From the NCBI RefSeq assembly GCF_024345975.1, contig NZ_JAGQCD010000009.1:1-64000 (forward strand): a stretch of 64,000 nucleotides of DNA, given 5' to 3'. Positions 28,952-36,985 of the stretch are shown one piece after another. The stretch's first letter is position 1; each line of letters begins with the position of its first letter. A program made the position numbers and the translations under genes. The notes beneath the pieces are model-generated. The model saw nothing but the letters and a program-made list of their open reading frames with translations. It did not search any database and was not told the DNA's origin. Source of the stretch: Cyanobium sp. Cruz-8D1. GTDB taxonomy: Bacteria; Cyanobacteriota; Cyanobacteriia; PCC-6307; Cyanobiaceae.

Positions 28952-29845
28952 ATGTTCTTCCGCATTCACCACCGGCTCAGCTACACCTACGCACGGCCCG
29001 TTTTCCTGGAGCCCATGACCCTGCGGCTGACCCCCCGTCAGGACGGCAGCCAGAGGATCCTGGAGCACCATCTGCGGCTGGTGGATCCCGCCGCTGGCCT
29101 CACGCGTGTGCTGGAGCCGGATGGCACCGACGCCATGGTGGCCTGGTTCCAGCAGGAGCGGGACCAGCTGACAATCGAGGTGGACATGCTGCTGGAGACC
29201 CTGCGCAGCAATCCCTACGACTGGATCATTACCCACAAGGAGGCCCAACACCTGCCGGTGGACTACCCGGAGGCGGAGGCCTGCTCCCTGGCGGGCTGCC
29301 GGCATGGCCAGATCGATCCGGCCGTCCGTGCCTGGGCCCAGGCCATCGCCGACAAGGTCGAGGGATCGGCCACCGCGTTCCTCGGTGCCCTTGCCGATGA
29401 GATCCACCATGGCTTCCACCATGTGGGCCGGCTGGACGGGGAGCCCATCGCAGCGGCGGACACCCTCGCGACGCTCACCGGAGCCTGCCGGGACACGGCC
29501 GTGCTGTACATCGCGGCCTGTCGCAGCCAGGGCCTGGCGGCGCGGTTCGTCAGCGGCTACTCGATGCACCATCCCCCTGAGGTGAGCGAGCATGAGCTGC
29601 ACGCCTGGGCGGAGGTATATCTGCCAGGGGGGGGCTGGAGGGGCTTCGATCCCAGCCTGGGTCTGGCGGTGGCCGATGGCCATGTGGTCCTGGCCGCAGC
29701 ACCGGATCACCATCTGGCGGCGCCGGTCAGCGGACGTTATCGGGGAACCGGCGTGGGCTCCAGCCTGGCCTACCTGATCCGGCTGCAGGCCGCCTCCAGC
29801 CGCGAGGAACTGGAGGGAACGGCTCAGCCGATGGTCTCGAGCTGA
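28952..29845 (+). CDS. Transglutaminase-like protein (bacterial N-terminal type)
   Basis: The 297-residue protein begins with the beta-rich domain of this family (MFFRIHHRLSYTYARPVFLE, TLRLTPRQDGSQ). The papain-like transglutaminase core follows: catalytic Cys in LTGACRDTAVLY, His in HAWAEVYLPGGGWRGFDPS and the following Asp. Family members are usually peptidases or amidases rather than cross-linkers. It follows the 28574 gene by 3 bases. Two relatives of the same fold lie 25-30 kb away. No signal peptide is visible, so it should be cytoplasmic. Confidence 0.88.
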   Translation: MFFRIHHRLSYTYARPVFLEPMTLRLTPRQDGSQRILEHHLRLVDPAAGLTRVLEPDGTDAMVAWFQQERDQLTIEVDMLLETLRSNPYDWIITHKEAQHLPVDYPEAEACSLAGCRHGQIDPAVRAWAQAIADKVEGSATAFLGALADEIHHGFHHVGRLDGEPIAAADTLATLTGACRDTAVLYIAACRSQGLAARFVSGYSMHHPPEVSEHELHAWAEVYLPGGGWRGFDPSLGLAVADGHVVLAAAPDHHLAAPVSGRYRGTGVGSSLAYLIRLQAASSREELEGTAQPMVSS

Positions 29846-30036
29846 AGCCAGCACCCCGCCGGGGCCAGCTTCTCAACGATCACCGGTGCCTGGTGCGTCA
29901 GGGCCAGGTTCTGGGCATAGCGTTCGGCCTCGTCACGGTGGTCGAAGAGGGGGCCGTGAACCTCGTTGGGAACGGTGGTCTCGTTCTGGTCGGCGGGTCG
30001 GACCCGGTAGCGGCCACGAGGGCTGGGTTCACTCAT
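29824..30036 (-). CDS. Small hypothetical protein
   Basis: The ATG at 30036 starts a 70-residue protein (MSEPSPRGRYRVRPADQNET), with a middle FDHRDEAERYAQNLALTHQA and a C-terminal VIVEKLAPAGCWLQLET. No family is recognised. It is charged and soluble. Its 3' end overlaps the 3' end of the transglutaminase by 22 bases on the opposite strand. It lies downstream of the RRM gene terminator and needs its own promoter. Confidence 0.55.
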   Translation of the reverse strand: MSEPSPRGRYRVRPADQNETTVPNEVHGPLFDHRDEAERYAQNLALTHQAPVIVEKLAPAGCWLQLETIG

Positions 30037-30143
30037 GGCACCAATCTGCCCCCCACGTTGCGCAAGTCGCCCCAGCAGCAGAGTGTCTTCCAATCCGTGG
30101 CCAACTCCCCACAGGACAGGAACACCCGAACCACGATCGGCCA

Positions 30144-30177
30144 TAAAAAAAACCGCCCCGGAACATCCGGGGCGGTT
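30144..30177 (-). terminator. Terminator of the RRM gene
   Basis: On the minus strand AACCGCCCCGG (30177-30167) pairs with CCGGGGCGGTT (30161-30151) around ATGTT, followed by T to about 30144. It lies 37 bases beyond the RRM stop codon. Confidence 0.95.
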
Positions 30178-30213
30178 GGAGAGGAGAAGGGACCTCTGGG
30201 GAGAGCCGGCGAC

Positions 30214-30570
30214 TCAGTAACGGCTGCGGCCGCCACCACCGCCGCCATAGCCGCCGCCGCCACCGCCACCGCCGTAGCCGCCACCGCCGCCGGAGCGACC
30301 ACCGCCGCCACCGCCACCACCACCGCCGGTGCGGGGCTCGGCCTTGTTGACGCGGATGCTGCGACCCATCCACTCCACATCCTGGAGGTCGTCGATGGCC
30401 TTGGTCTCGTCGGCGTCGTTCGTCATTTCAACGAAAGCGAAACCCCTCTTGCGGCCGGTGTCGCGATCAAGAGGAAGGGTGCATTGGCGAAGTTCGCCGT
30501 ACTGGGCGAACAGATTTTTGACATCTTCCACTTCGGCGTCGAAGGAAAGATTTCCGATGTAAATGGTCAT
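30214..30570 (-). CDS. Cyanobacterial RRM RNA-binding protein, Gly-rich tail
   Basis: The 118-residue protein is one RNA recognition motif (RNP2 IYIGNLS, RNP1 RGFAFVEM) followed by a 40-residue Gly/Tyr/Arg-rich tail. This is the cold-inducible RbpA-type protein of cyanobacteria, which binds RNA in the cytoplasm. The AT-rich 200 bases upstream of the ATG at 30570 probably hold its promoter and leader. It ends at a strong terminator. Confidence 0.95.
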   Translation of the reverse strand: MTIYIGNLSFDAEVEDVKNLFAQYGELRQCTLPLDRDTGRKRGFAFVEMTNDADETKAIDDLQDVEWMGRSIRVNKAEPRTGGGGGGGGGGRSGGGGGYGGGGGGGGYGGGGGGRSRY

Positions 30571-30775
30571 GAACCTGAAAAAACTATGAACCGATCCTTC
30601 GACAGCCCTTTTAGAAAGTGATGAGCTCGCTTGAGAGAAATCTTAGAATCTCTCCCACCTTACAGCCTCCATGGGCCCAGTTCGGCCGGTCGCCAGGTAA
30701 GGATGACCGACCGGGGAACTGCAGCAGCAACGCAGCTCATCCGCAGGCCTCATGAAGGGCGAAGCTCGCTGGAGG

Positions 30776-30881
30776 CTATGGCCCCGTGCCAGCGTCAATC
30801 ACCAAGCGGAGCATGACGAGACGGCCCTTCGAGGGTTTCGGAAAAGGCAACGAAACCGAAACGGGAGCCGGAAGTGAACAT
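30776..30881 (-). pseudogene. Broken high-light-inducible (hli) gene
   Basis: From an ATG at 30881 the frame reads MFTSGSRFGFVAFSETLEG, nearly identical to the start of the intact hli gene at 42312-42455 (SRFGFVAFAETWNGRLAM). It then reads through PSRHAP to an early stop. The continuation GRLVMLRLVIDAGTGP, matching NGRLAMLGFVIGLGTE, is in the next frame and stops at 30776. One base is inserted around the normal WNGR codons. The chlorophyll-binding helix therefore cannot be made in one piece. Confidence 0.8.
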
Positions 30882-30997
30882 GACCATTTGGGCATGACTT
30901 CACCGGTCTTCACAGTGACCCTGCCGATCACTCGACTCGACTTCTCAAGGGCAAAGCTCCAAAACGGGTGGCCTTGCAGCCCCCATCTCGGCTCCAC

Positions 30998-31324
30998 TCA
31001 CATGCGAGACATGGCCACGATCTTGCTGAGCTTGTCCTTGTCGAGTCCCTCAAGTTCGTCCACTTGGAGCAATCCGTCCTTCACCAGACTGGCGAACACG
31101 AACAAGAGTCCGGCAAGACGAAAGTCAAAGCGACCTTCGATTTCATGGCGTTGAATACTGAGGAAATCATGAAGTTTCCAGCATTCCTCCACGCAGTCCA
31201 TGCGACTGGCATGGGCCTGGGCGGCCCGGATGATACCGAGGGCCGCTCGGGAATGGGCCTTGTCAAAAGCGCAACGCGCCACTTCCTGTTCCTGTTCTGT
31301 CCACTGCAAAACCGCTGTCACCAT
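30998..31324 (-). CDS. frp: Fluorescence recovery protein
   Basis: FRP binds active OCP and returns it to the orange resting form, ending phycobilisome quenching. From the ATG at 31324 the protein has 108 residues. Family signature stretches are LQWTEQEQEVARCAFDKAHS, CWKLHDFLSIQRHEIEGRFD, FRLAGLLFVFASLVKDGLL and LDKDKLSKIVAMSRM. It is the last gene of the ocp-crtW-frp set, 25 bases after crtW. An in-frame ATG upstream (31399) would overlap crtW and is less likely. Confidence 0.9.
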   Translation of the reverse strand: MVTAVLQWTEQEQEVARCAFDKAHSRAALGIIRAAQAHASRMDCVEECWKLHDFLSIQRHEIEGRFDFRLAGLLFVFASLVKDGLLQVDELEGLDKDKLSKIVAMSRM

Positions 31325-31349
31325 GGATCCCGACGTCTGTTTTTTGACC

Positions 31350-32144
31350 TTAACGCGCGAGCCTGAGCTGCCGCGAGCCATTCCCCTGCCCGTGATCAAG
31401 GGAAACGCGGCGCCTCAACTCCGGCAGGCGAAACCATGGCACAGCCGGGTAGGCATGATGCTCCCAGTGGTAACCGAAGTGATAACAAGCCAGTAAGGAG
31501 AGAAAGTGGGAGTAACCCAGACTTTGCACGGCATGGCTGCTGACAGGGAGCGCTGCTTGGCTGCGGTGGGGAAGGTACGTGCCGAAGAGAAACAGCTGCA
31601 ACGAGCTGAGCACCAGCGGCACCATCCAGAACGCGACCACATTCACCGCCCGCGGGGGGTCCAGCAGCACCAACAGGGCTGCTGCACTGATCCAGGTGAC
31701 CAGGAGCAGGCCCAGCTGGTTCCAGGAGAGATAGTTCCCCATGAAACGCACATACCAGCGCAGGGCGCCATCACCGCTGTCCAGCCGGAAATCGGGATCC
31801 CTGGCGCTGCCAGGGGAACGGTGGTGGCGTAAGTGGTGGCGACGGCAGCGGCCAAAGGGCAGGCCGGCGTAGAGCAGCAGGGCCAGACGGCCCAGACCGT
31901 CGTTGAGGGCTGGACGCCCGGGGACCAGGGTGCGGTGCATGGCATCGTGACCCAGGATGAACAGGCCCGTCTGCAGAAACGTGCGCACCGCGATAGCCAG
32001 CAGAATGGCCGCTGGGGACCAGGGGGCCGAATGGGCCAGCAGCAAACCGATGAGGCTGGCCAACCAGCCCCAGAAGATCACCATGCCAAGCCAAAACCCC
32101 CGGCCCTTTTGGGCAGGGGGAACGGAGGAGACCATGGCCTCCAC
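31350..32144 (-). CDS. crtW: Beta-carotene ketolase
   Basis: CrtW adds keto groups to beta-carotene, giving echinenone and canthaxanthin, the carotenoids bound by OCP. The 264-residue membrane enzyme carries the three His clusters of the fatty-acid-desaturase-like fold: GHDAMHRT (about residue 65), RHHLRHHRS (about 103) and YHWEHHAYP (about 221). There are hydrophobic segments between them. It sits between ocp (33 bases) and frp (25 bases) on one strand. The LVPGRPALNDGLGRLAL linker is typical of CrtW rather than CrtR hydroxylase. Confidence 0.95.
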   Translation of the reverse strand: MEAMVSSVPPAQKGRGFWLGMVIFWGWLASLIGLLLAHSAPWSPAAILLAIAVRTFLQTGLFILGHDAMHRTLVPGRPALNDGLGRLALLLYAGLPFGRCRRHHLRHHRSPGSARDPDFRLDSGDGALRWYVRFMGNYLSWNQLGLLLVTWISAAALLVLLDPPRAVNVVAFWMVPLVLSSLQLFLFGTYLPHRSQAALPVSSHAVQSLGYSHFLSLLACYHFGYHWEHHAYPAVPWFRLPELRRRVSLDHGQGNGSRQLRLAR

Positions 32145-32176
32145 CGTGGCGGGATCAGGATGAATTGGAAGGCTCT

Positions 32177-33133
32177 TCAGCGTGCGAATTTGAGCAGTTC
32201 GGCCGGGGAAGCCAGCAGATCGATCGCCACGAAGTAGATCTTGTTGTCGGGATCCAGCAGGAAGCGCCAGGCCACATTCATGCCAACGCCAGCACCGAAC
32301 CAGGGGGTCTGGACTTTCCCGGTGACCTTGATCTGGGTGAAGCCGCCATCAGAAGGCTCGCTCACGCCACTTTCGGGGAGAAGTTTGAGATTCTGGCAAT
32401 CTTCGCGGAAGAAGCGCAGCACGGCATCGGTACCGACGATCGGTCGTTGGAACGGGGGCTGCAGGGCGCCATCGGCAAGGAACAGCTTGATCAGCTGGTC
32501 GAAATCGTTGGCATTGAGCAGATCCATGTAGGACTGGATCGTGGGGTTGTCGATTCCAGCGATCGACACCCTGGTGCGTTGCTCGGGAGCCGTGGGCAGA
32601 ACGATCGGCTCAGCAATGCGATCGACAGCGTCCACCTTGCTGGGGTCGAAGCCCATGTCAACGACGAAGTTGCGCAGAACGGTGATCTGCTGACCGGCAT
32701 CGACTCCCTTGAGCGAGGACAGCACCGAGGCGGCGTTGGCCGACAGCTGATAGCCCTCAGGGATGGGGGCAACGAGTCCTTCCTCCATCCACTCGCCGAG
32801 GCGATACCAGAAGCCAAGTTTGATGTTGACCGACCAGATGGCGTAGGTGCGGCAGATGTCGGTGTCGGCCCTGTTGGCCAGATCCACCATCACCTGGCTC
32901 TGCTCGGCGAAGGTCATGGCCTTGATCCGGCTGAGCACCGGCTCGGCGAACTGCATCCGGGCGGCGCCGGGGGCTGCGATGGTGATGGTCTTGCCCATCT
33001 CGAGATAGGCGAACCAGATCAGCGCCAGCTGGTCCTCCGCGTTCAGCAGAGCAAAGCGGGCGGTGAGGGCGGGCACCACGTCGGCGGAAAGGGTGTCCGG
33101 AAAGATCTGGGACGCCTTTTCGAGCGTGAACAT
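32177..33133 (-). CDS. ocp: Orange carotenoid protein
   Basis: OCP senses blue light and quenches phycobilisome excitation. The 318-residue protein has the helical carotenoid-binding N-domain (MFTLEKASQIFPDTLSADVV, DICRTYAIWSVNIKLGFWYR), an interdomain linker and the NTF2-like C-domain (IDNPTIQSYMDLLNANDFDQ, GVGMNVAWRFLLDPDNKIYF). Length and domain order are canonical for a full OCP, not a helical-carotenoid paralogue. The adjacent frp suggests FRP-regulated OCP1. crtW is downstream. An 8-bp hairpin (33182-33210) lies in the upstream region. Confidence 0.96.
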   Translation of the reverse strand: MFTLEKASQIFPDTLSADVVPALTARFALLNAEDQLALIWFAYLEMGKTITIAAPGAARMQFAEPVLSRIKAMTFAEQSQVMVDLANRADTDICRTYAIWSVNIKLGFWYRLGEWMEEGLVAPIPEGYQLSANAASVLSSLKGVDAGQQITVLRNFVVDMGFDPSKVDAVDRIAEPIVLPTAPEQRTRVSIAGIDNPTIQSYMDLLNANDFDQLIKLFLADGALQPPFQRPIVGTDAVLRFFREDCQNLKLLPESGVSEPSDGGFTQIKVTGKVQTPWFGAGVGMNVAWRFLLDPDNKIYFVAIDLLASPAELLKFAR

Positions 33134-33181
33134 GACAGGAAAGCTCCGGAGGTCAATAAATCTTTACAAATCCTAATACAC

Positions 33182-33210
33182 GGTGGTCCTGTGTTGCCGC
33201 TGGGACCACC
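33182..33210. repeat. 8-bp hairpin upstream of ocp
   Basis: GGTGGTCC (33182-33189) pairs with GGACCACC (33203-33210) around a 13-nt loop, 49 bases upstream of the ocp ATG. Whether it lies in the leader or is an operator is unknown. Confidence 0.5.
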
Positions 33211-33285
33211 TGACACCAAGGAAAGCACGATTCCGTGTCCACCATCACAGCGAGCAACAAGCGGATAACCCTGCAGGGATTCGGG

Positions 33286-33318
33286 AAAGGTCCCTGGAGG
33301 TGGAGGCCCCCAGGGACC
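33286..33318 (-). terminator. Weak terminator after cpcL
   Basis: On the minus strand GGTCCCTGG (33318-33310) pairs with CCAGGGACC (33297-33289) around 12 bases, followed by only TTT. It lies 6 bases past the cpcL stop and may let some transcription through into ocp. Confidence 0.45.
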
Positions 33319-33323
33319 CTCGA

Positions 33324-34091
33324 TCACTGCGCTGCGGTACTCAGCATCAAGGCCGCGGTCCACAGCACTAGGCCGGTGAGGGCAAAGCCACCAGCGGTGA
33401 CTAGCCCTTGCCAGATCTTGCGCGCCAGGGGCGAGGGCTGCTCGCCGAGCCAGGCGGGACGAGGGGTGCCCGGCGACCAGGGGCTGGCACCACGGGGCGC
33501 CCTGCTGGCGATCACGTCGCGCCAGCGGCAATCATAGCGGGGAGCTTGTTGGTTGAAGGGACGCTCTCCCTGGGCCCGGCCTGGCAACACCCTGGAGCGC
33601 TGGTAGGGCACCGTGTCGTAACCGAAAGCCTCGAGATACTCAGCCGAGTCCAGCAAGGCATCCACCAGGGTGACGAGACCATACTGGGCGATCAGGATCG
33701 AATAGCTGATGCGTTCCTGATCGCCATAGACAGGACGCCCCAGAACCCTGCCAACCAGTTGCTCCACCAGACGATAGTTGCTGTTGCAGTCATAGAAACC
33801 CTCACGGAATCGCCTGGAAAGCAGCAGCCCGCGGATGAACTCCCTCATGGTGATCTGTCCGCTGCGGAGCTGGGATTCCAGCACCACTTCGCGATCCACT
33901 TTGAAGGCATGAAAGAAGATCTGGCGGTAGGCCTGCTCGATCTGGATGTCCAAGCCGAGCCGATCCCCGGCGGCTTTGCCGGTCTCCAAGCTGGCAACGG
34001 CCTGGCGGGGTGATTCCTCGCTGGCGATCGCGTAACTCGGAACCCTGGCGTTGAGGCTTGAGGGTCGGGCGGCGAGCAGGGGAAGGGCCAT
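33324..34091 (-). CDS. cpcL: CpcL-type phycobilisome linker with C-terminal membrane helix
   Basis: From the ATG at 34091 the protein has 255 residues. The Pfam phycobilisome linker domain is clear ([56 protein letters not shown]). The C-terminus ends in [20 protein letters not shown] and VLWTAALML, a hydrophobic helix. That tail marks CpcL (CpcG2), which anchors rod-type phycobilisomes to the membrane and photosystem I, in contrast to core-binding CpcG. It lies upstream of ocp on the same strand with a weak terminator between. No rod or core genes are in the window. Confidence 0.85.
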   Translation of the reverse strand: MALPLLAARPSSLNARVPSYAIASEESPRQAVASLETGKAAGDRLGLDIQIEQAYRQIFFHAFKVDREVVLESQLRSGQITMREFIRGLLLSRRFREGFYDCNSNYRLVEQLVGRVLGRPVYGDQERISYSILIAQYGLVTLVDALLDSAEYLEAFGYDTVPYQRSRVLPGRAQGERPFNQQAPRYDCRWRDVIASRAPRGASPWSPGTPRPAWLGEQPSPLARKIWQGLVTAGGFALTGLVLWTAALMLSTAAQ

Positions 34092-34165
34092 GAAGGACTT
34101 CAGGGGAGAATGACCAGGAAAGATACCGAAGATCAAAAGTGGGCTTGGACCGGCGGCCCGTTCCC

Positions 34166-34495
34166 TCACACAGCTTCACTTTTCTGGCCTGCCCCTGCTG
34201 CCCCCTGCGGAGCCCGGGGCAGCAGGGGAGCAGGAAGCTCGGAGGTCTCACACTCCATTCTGAGCACCCGCTCGAGGGTCTGATTGCGGTAAGTCCGCAG
34301 ACAGTACTTACACCCCCCGGTGGTCTGGAGATGGCGCTCGGGTGTGATCACCACCTCCCTGACAGGATGCTCGACACAACGAATCTTGATCGGCGTGCGA
34401 TAACTTTTGTAGGTCATCTGGGAATAGTCGTATCTGGCGCCGAATCGAGATATGGCTCGCTCAAGAAACGTGGCTTCGTCAATCCGTAACCCCAT
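34166..34495 (-). CDS. Small zinc-finger protein, DUF723-like
   Basis: From the ATG at 34495 the protein is 109 residues. [20 protein letters not shown] with [15 protein letters not shown] and [10 protein letters not shown] matches the small treble-clef-like zinc domain (DUF723-like) often found in phage and homing-endonuclease-associated proteins. The C-terminal 25 residues are low-complexity. It is a stand-alone domain here with no nuclease beside it. Upstream of cpcL by 75 bases on the same strand. Function unknown. Confidence 0.6.
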   Translation of the reverse strand: MGLRIDEATFLERAISRFGARYDYSQMTYKSYRTPIKIRCVEHPVREVVITPERHLQTTGGCKYCLRTYRNQTLERVLRMECETSELPAPLLPRAPQGAAGAGQKSEAV

Positions 34496-34699
34496 TGTTC
34501 ACTCCGCGCGATTCCATTGGTAGAGCCCCCGGACGGTGCCTCAGTCGACTGTCATCAAGAACCGATCGACGCATTTGACCGTTCCAGTACTCAGGGGATT
34601 CTGCCCCCTGAGCCGGGTGGACCGCCGCAGCGCAGGATTTCTCCACACTTCAGCTCCGCCGCCGCCCAACGCCGAGGGGGTAGGGGATCCATCAAGAGC

Positions 34700-35527
34700 T
34701 CAGTGGTGGGGGCTTTTGGAGGTCTCCATCTCCTCGGTAATGACGTGGAATCCTGTGAGCTGGTGATCGCCGAAAGAGCGCAGGAAGGGCACATCCGCCG
34801 CGTCCCGACCCCGGGCGATCAGCACCCGGCCGATGCGTGGGGTGTTGTGGCGGGCATCAAAGACATACCAGCGGTCCTCGAGGAAGGCCTCAAACCAGGC
34901 CGAATAGTCGATCGGATCCGGCAGGGCCTCCACGCCCGAGTAACCCAGGTAGCCGGTGCAATAACGCGCCGGGATGTTGAGGCAACGGCAGAGGCTGATG
35001 GCCAGGTGGGCGAAATCCCTGCAGACACCGCGCCCCTCCCGTAGAGCGTCGTGGGCGGTCTTGTCGCTGCGGGCGGCGCCGTAGTCGAAGCGAAGCTGTT
35101 CATGCACCCAGTCACAGATGGCCTGCACCCGCGCCCAGCCGGGCCGGACCCCACCGAAGCGCCCCCAGGCGACCTGGGCCAGGCGATCGGTGTCGCAATA
35201 GCGGCTGGGGTTGAGATAGGGGTAGGTGACGATCGGCAGCGCCCCCACCGGGCACTCGCCCACATCCGCTGCCACCGGATCGGGATGGCCGTCATCGGCT
35301 ACCACCACCTCAAACCCCAGGGTGGTGTTGCCGGCAGAGGCCATGAAGCGGCAGGCACGGTTGCCGTCGGCATCGGTGAGCACCTCGGCGATACGATCCG
35401 GGCTCAACCACAACCGCTCCGGGCCGCGCCGATCCTCCAGGCGGCTGCCATGGGGATGGACCAGGGCCAGCACCGGTGTCGGGGCCCAGCAGGAAAGAGT
35501 CAGTTCGCAACCGAGCCGGATCAGCAT
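34700..35527 (-). CDS. Transglutaminase-like protein (GVCRDFAHLA type)
   Basis: The 275-residue protein has an N-terminal beta domain and a transglutaminase core. The catalytic Cys is in GRGVCRDFAHLAISLCRCLN, the His/Asp pair in SAWFEAFLEDRWYVFDARHN, with the signature IPARYCTGYLGYSGVE and PRIGRVLIARGRDAADV at the C-terminus. It closely resembles the gene at 55742-56581 but lacks the clustered peptidase partners. Members of this family are peptidase- or amidase-like. It is isolated, with intergenic DNA of 158-204 bases on both sides. Confidence 0.9.
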   Translation of the reverse strand: MLIRLGCELTLSCWAPTPVLALVHPHGSRLEDRRGPERLWLSPDRIAEVLTDADGNRACRFMASAGNTTLGFEVVVADDGHPDPVAADVGECPVGALPIVTYPYLNPSRYCDTDRLAQVAWGRFGGVRPGWARVQAICDWVHEQLRFDYGAARSDKTAHDALREGRGVCRDFAHLAISLCRCLNIPARYCTGYLGYSGVEALPDPIDYSAWFEAFLEDRWYVFDARHNTPRIGRVLIARGRDAADVPFLRSFGDHQLTGFHVITEEMETSKSPHH

Positions 35528-35685
35528 GGAGAAGGCAAGAGAAACGGCGCGCTACCCCGATGGTCGATTGTGCTCCCCCGACAGGGGATCCGTGGTGGAA
35601 CTGGTGGGATGTCAGGGGGACCGGAAACGGCACCGTTGCGACCTGAGCCAGAAGACGCTAGTAGGGATGTACTTGCCGTCCGGTC

Positions 35686-35946
35686 ATGTCCTCTCCCCCG
35701 CCATGCGCCCCGGCCCTCGCCTCCTGGCCCTATCTGGGGCCGGAGCAGCTGCTGCCCAGCCGCAGCCGGCGCGTCTGCCTCACCTGCCACTGGTTCCGCC
35801 ACCACGCCGGCGCCGACGGCCTGCCCCTGCTCAGCTGCCAGTGGCATCAGGCCCTGATCTGCCACGGTGACCACCCCACCCAGCGCTGCCCCTGCTGGAT
35901 CGAGCCACGGCATGTCGGCGGAGGCTGGTGCCCGGAAGCCGCCTGA
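35686..35946 (+). CDS. Small Cys/His-rich protein
   Basis: The 86-residue protein has LTCHWFRHHAGADGLPLLSC, then CHGDHPTQRCPCWIEPRHVG and a terminal CPEAA. Spaced Cys and His suggest a zinc site. There is no signal peptide or membrane segment. I do not recognise a named family, but the clean frame and Cys pattern support it as a real gene. It lies 55 bases upstream of the ABC ATPase on the same strand. The function is unknown. Confidence 0.65.
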   Translation: MSSPPPCAPALASWPYLGPEQLLPSRSRRVCLTCHWFRHHAGADGLPLLSCQWHQALICHGDHPTQRCPCWIEPRHVGGGWCPEAA

Positions 35947-36001
35947 CGCCCTCCGGCAAGCAAGGCCCCATAGGGTGGGTTTCGCCTCCAAGCCCGTCCG
36001 C

Positions 36002-36985
36002 ATGGCCATCGTCCGCGCGCAGGGCCTCGGCAAGACCTACCGGGTCGCCGACAAGCAACCCGGACTGGCCGGCACCCTGCGTCACTTCGTGAACCGCCGC
36101 GAGCGCCTGATCGCGGCCGTGCAGGACGTGAGCTTCTCGATCGAGCCGGGGGAGTTCGTCGGCTTTCTTGGGGCCAACGGTGCCGGCAAGACCACCACTC
36201 TCAAGATGCTCACGGGGCTGATCCACCCCACCAGCGGCACGGTGGAGGTGGCCGGTTGCCAGCCCCAGCGCCGCGAGGCGGACTTCCTGGGTCAGATCAC
36301 CCTGGTGATGGGCCAGAAGCAGCAGCTGATCTGGGATCTGCCGCCGCTGGATTCCCTGCGGGTCAACGCCGCCGTCTACGGCATCCCCCCTGAGGAGAGC
36401 CGGCGTCGCATCGCCGAGCTGGCGGAGATGCTCGAGCTGGGGGACGAGCTGCGCCGGCCGGTGCGCAAGCTCTCCCTCGGCCAGCGGATGAAGGCGGAAC
36501 TGCTGGCGGCCCTGCTGCACCGACCGGCGGTGCTGTTCCTCGATGAACCCACCCTGGGGCTGGATGTGAACGCCCAGGCCCGGGTGCGCAGTTTCCTGGC
36601 CGACTACAACCGCCGCTTCGGGGCCACCGTGCTGCTCACCAGCCACTACATGGCCGACATCACCGCCCTCTGCCCGCGGGTGCTGCTGATCCACGAGGGC
36701 CGCCTCTTCTACGACGGCGGCCTGGAGACGCTCACCCAGCGGCTGGCCCCCTGCCGCGAGGTGCGCCTGGAGCTGCGCGAGCCCCTGGGGGCCGAGGCCT
36801 TCGCCCGCTACGGCGAGGTGGAGGCCATCGAGGGCCGGGAGGTGCGGCTGCTGATCCCGCGGGAGCGGCTCACCGAGCAGGTGGGACGGCTGCTGGCCGA
36901 TCTCGCCGTGGTCGATCTGTCGGTGTCCGACCCGCCGATCGAGGACATCATCGGCCGGCTGTTCCACGAAGGGGCCGTGGCATGA
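36002..36985 (+). CDS. ABC transporter ATPase (ABC-2 exporter)
   Basis: From the ATG at 36002, a 327-residue ATPase with Walker A GANGAGKTTTLKML (about residue 57), signature KLSLGQRMKAELLAA (about 155) and Walker B AVLFLDEPTLGLD (about 176). Its C-terminal domain is typical of ATPases that energise ABC-2 permeases. It overlaps the next gene by 4 bases (ATGA). The three genes form one exporter whose cargo is unknown. Confidence 0.92.
   Translation: MAIVRAQGLGKTYRVADKQPGLAGTLRHFVNRRERLIAAVQDVSFSIEPGEFVGFLGANGAGKTTTLKMLTGLIHPTSGTVEVAGCQPQRREADFLGQITLVMGQKQQLIWDLPPLDSLRVNAAVYGIPPEESRRRIAELAEMLELGDELRRPVRKLSLGQRMKAELLAALLHRPAVLFLDEPTLGLDVNAQARVRSFLADYNRRFGATVLLTSHYMADITALCPRVLLIHEGRLFYDGGLETLTQRLAPCREVRLELREPLGAEAFARYGEVEAIEGREVRLLIPRERLTEQVGRLLADLAVVDLSVSDPPIEDIIGRLFHEGAVA

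Noticed and set aside
34590-34612. CTCAGGGG hairpin as terminator of the 34700 gene
   Set aside because: The stem is good but there is no T run on either strand and it lies about 90 bases past the stop.
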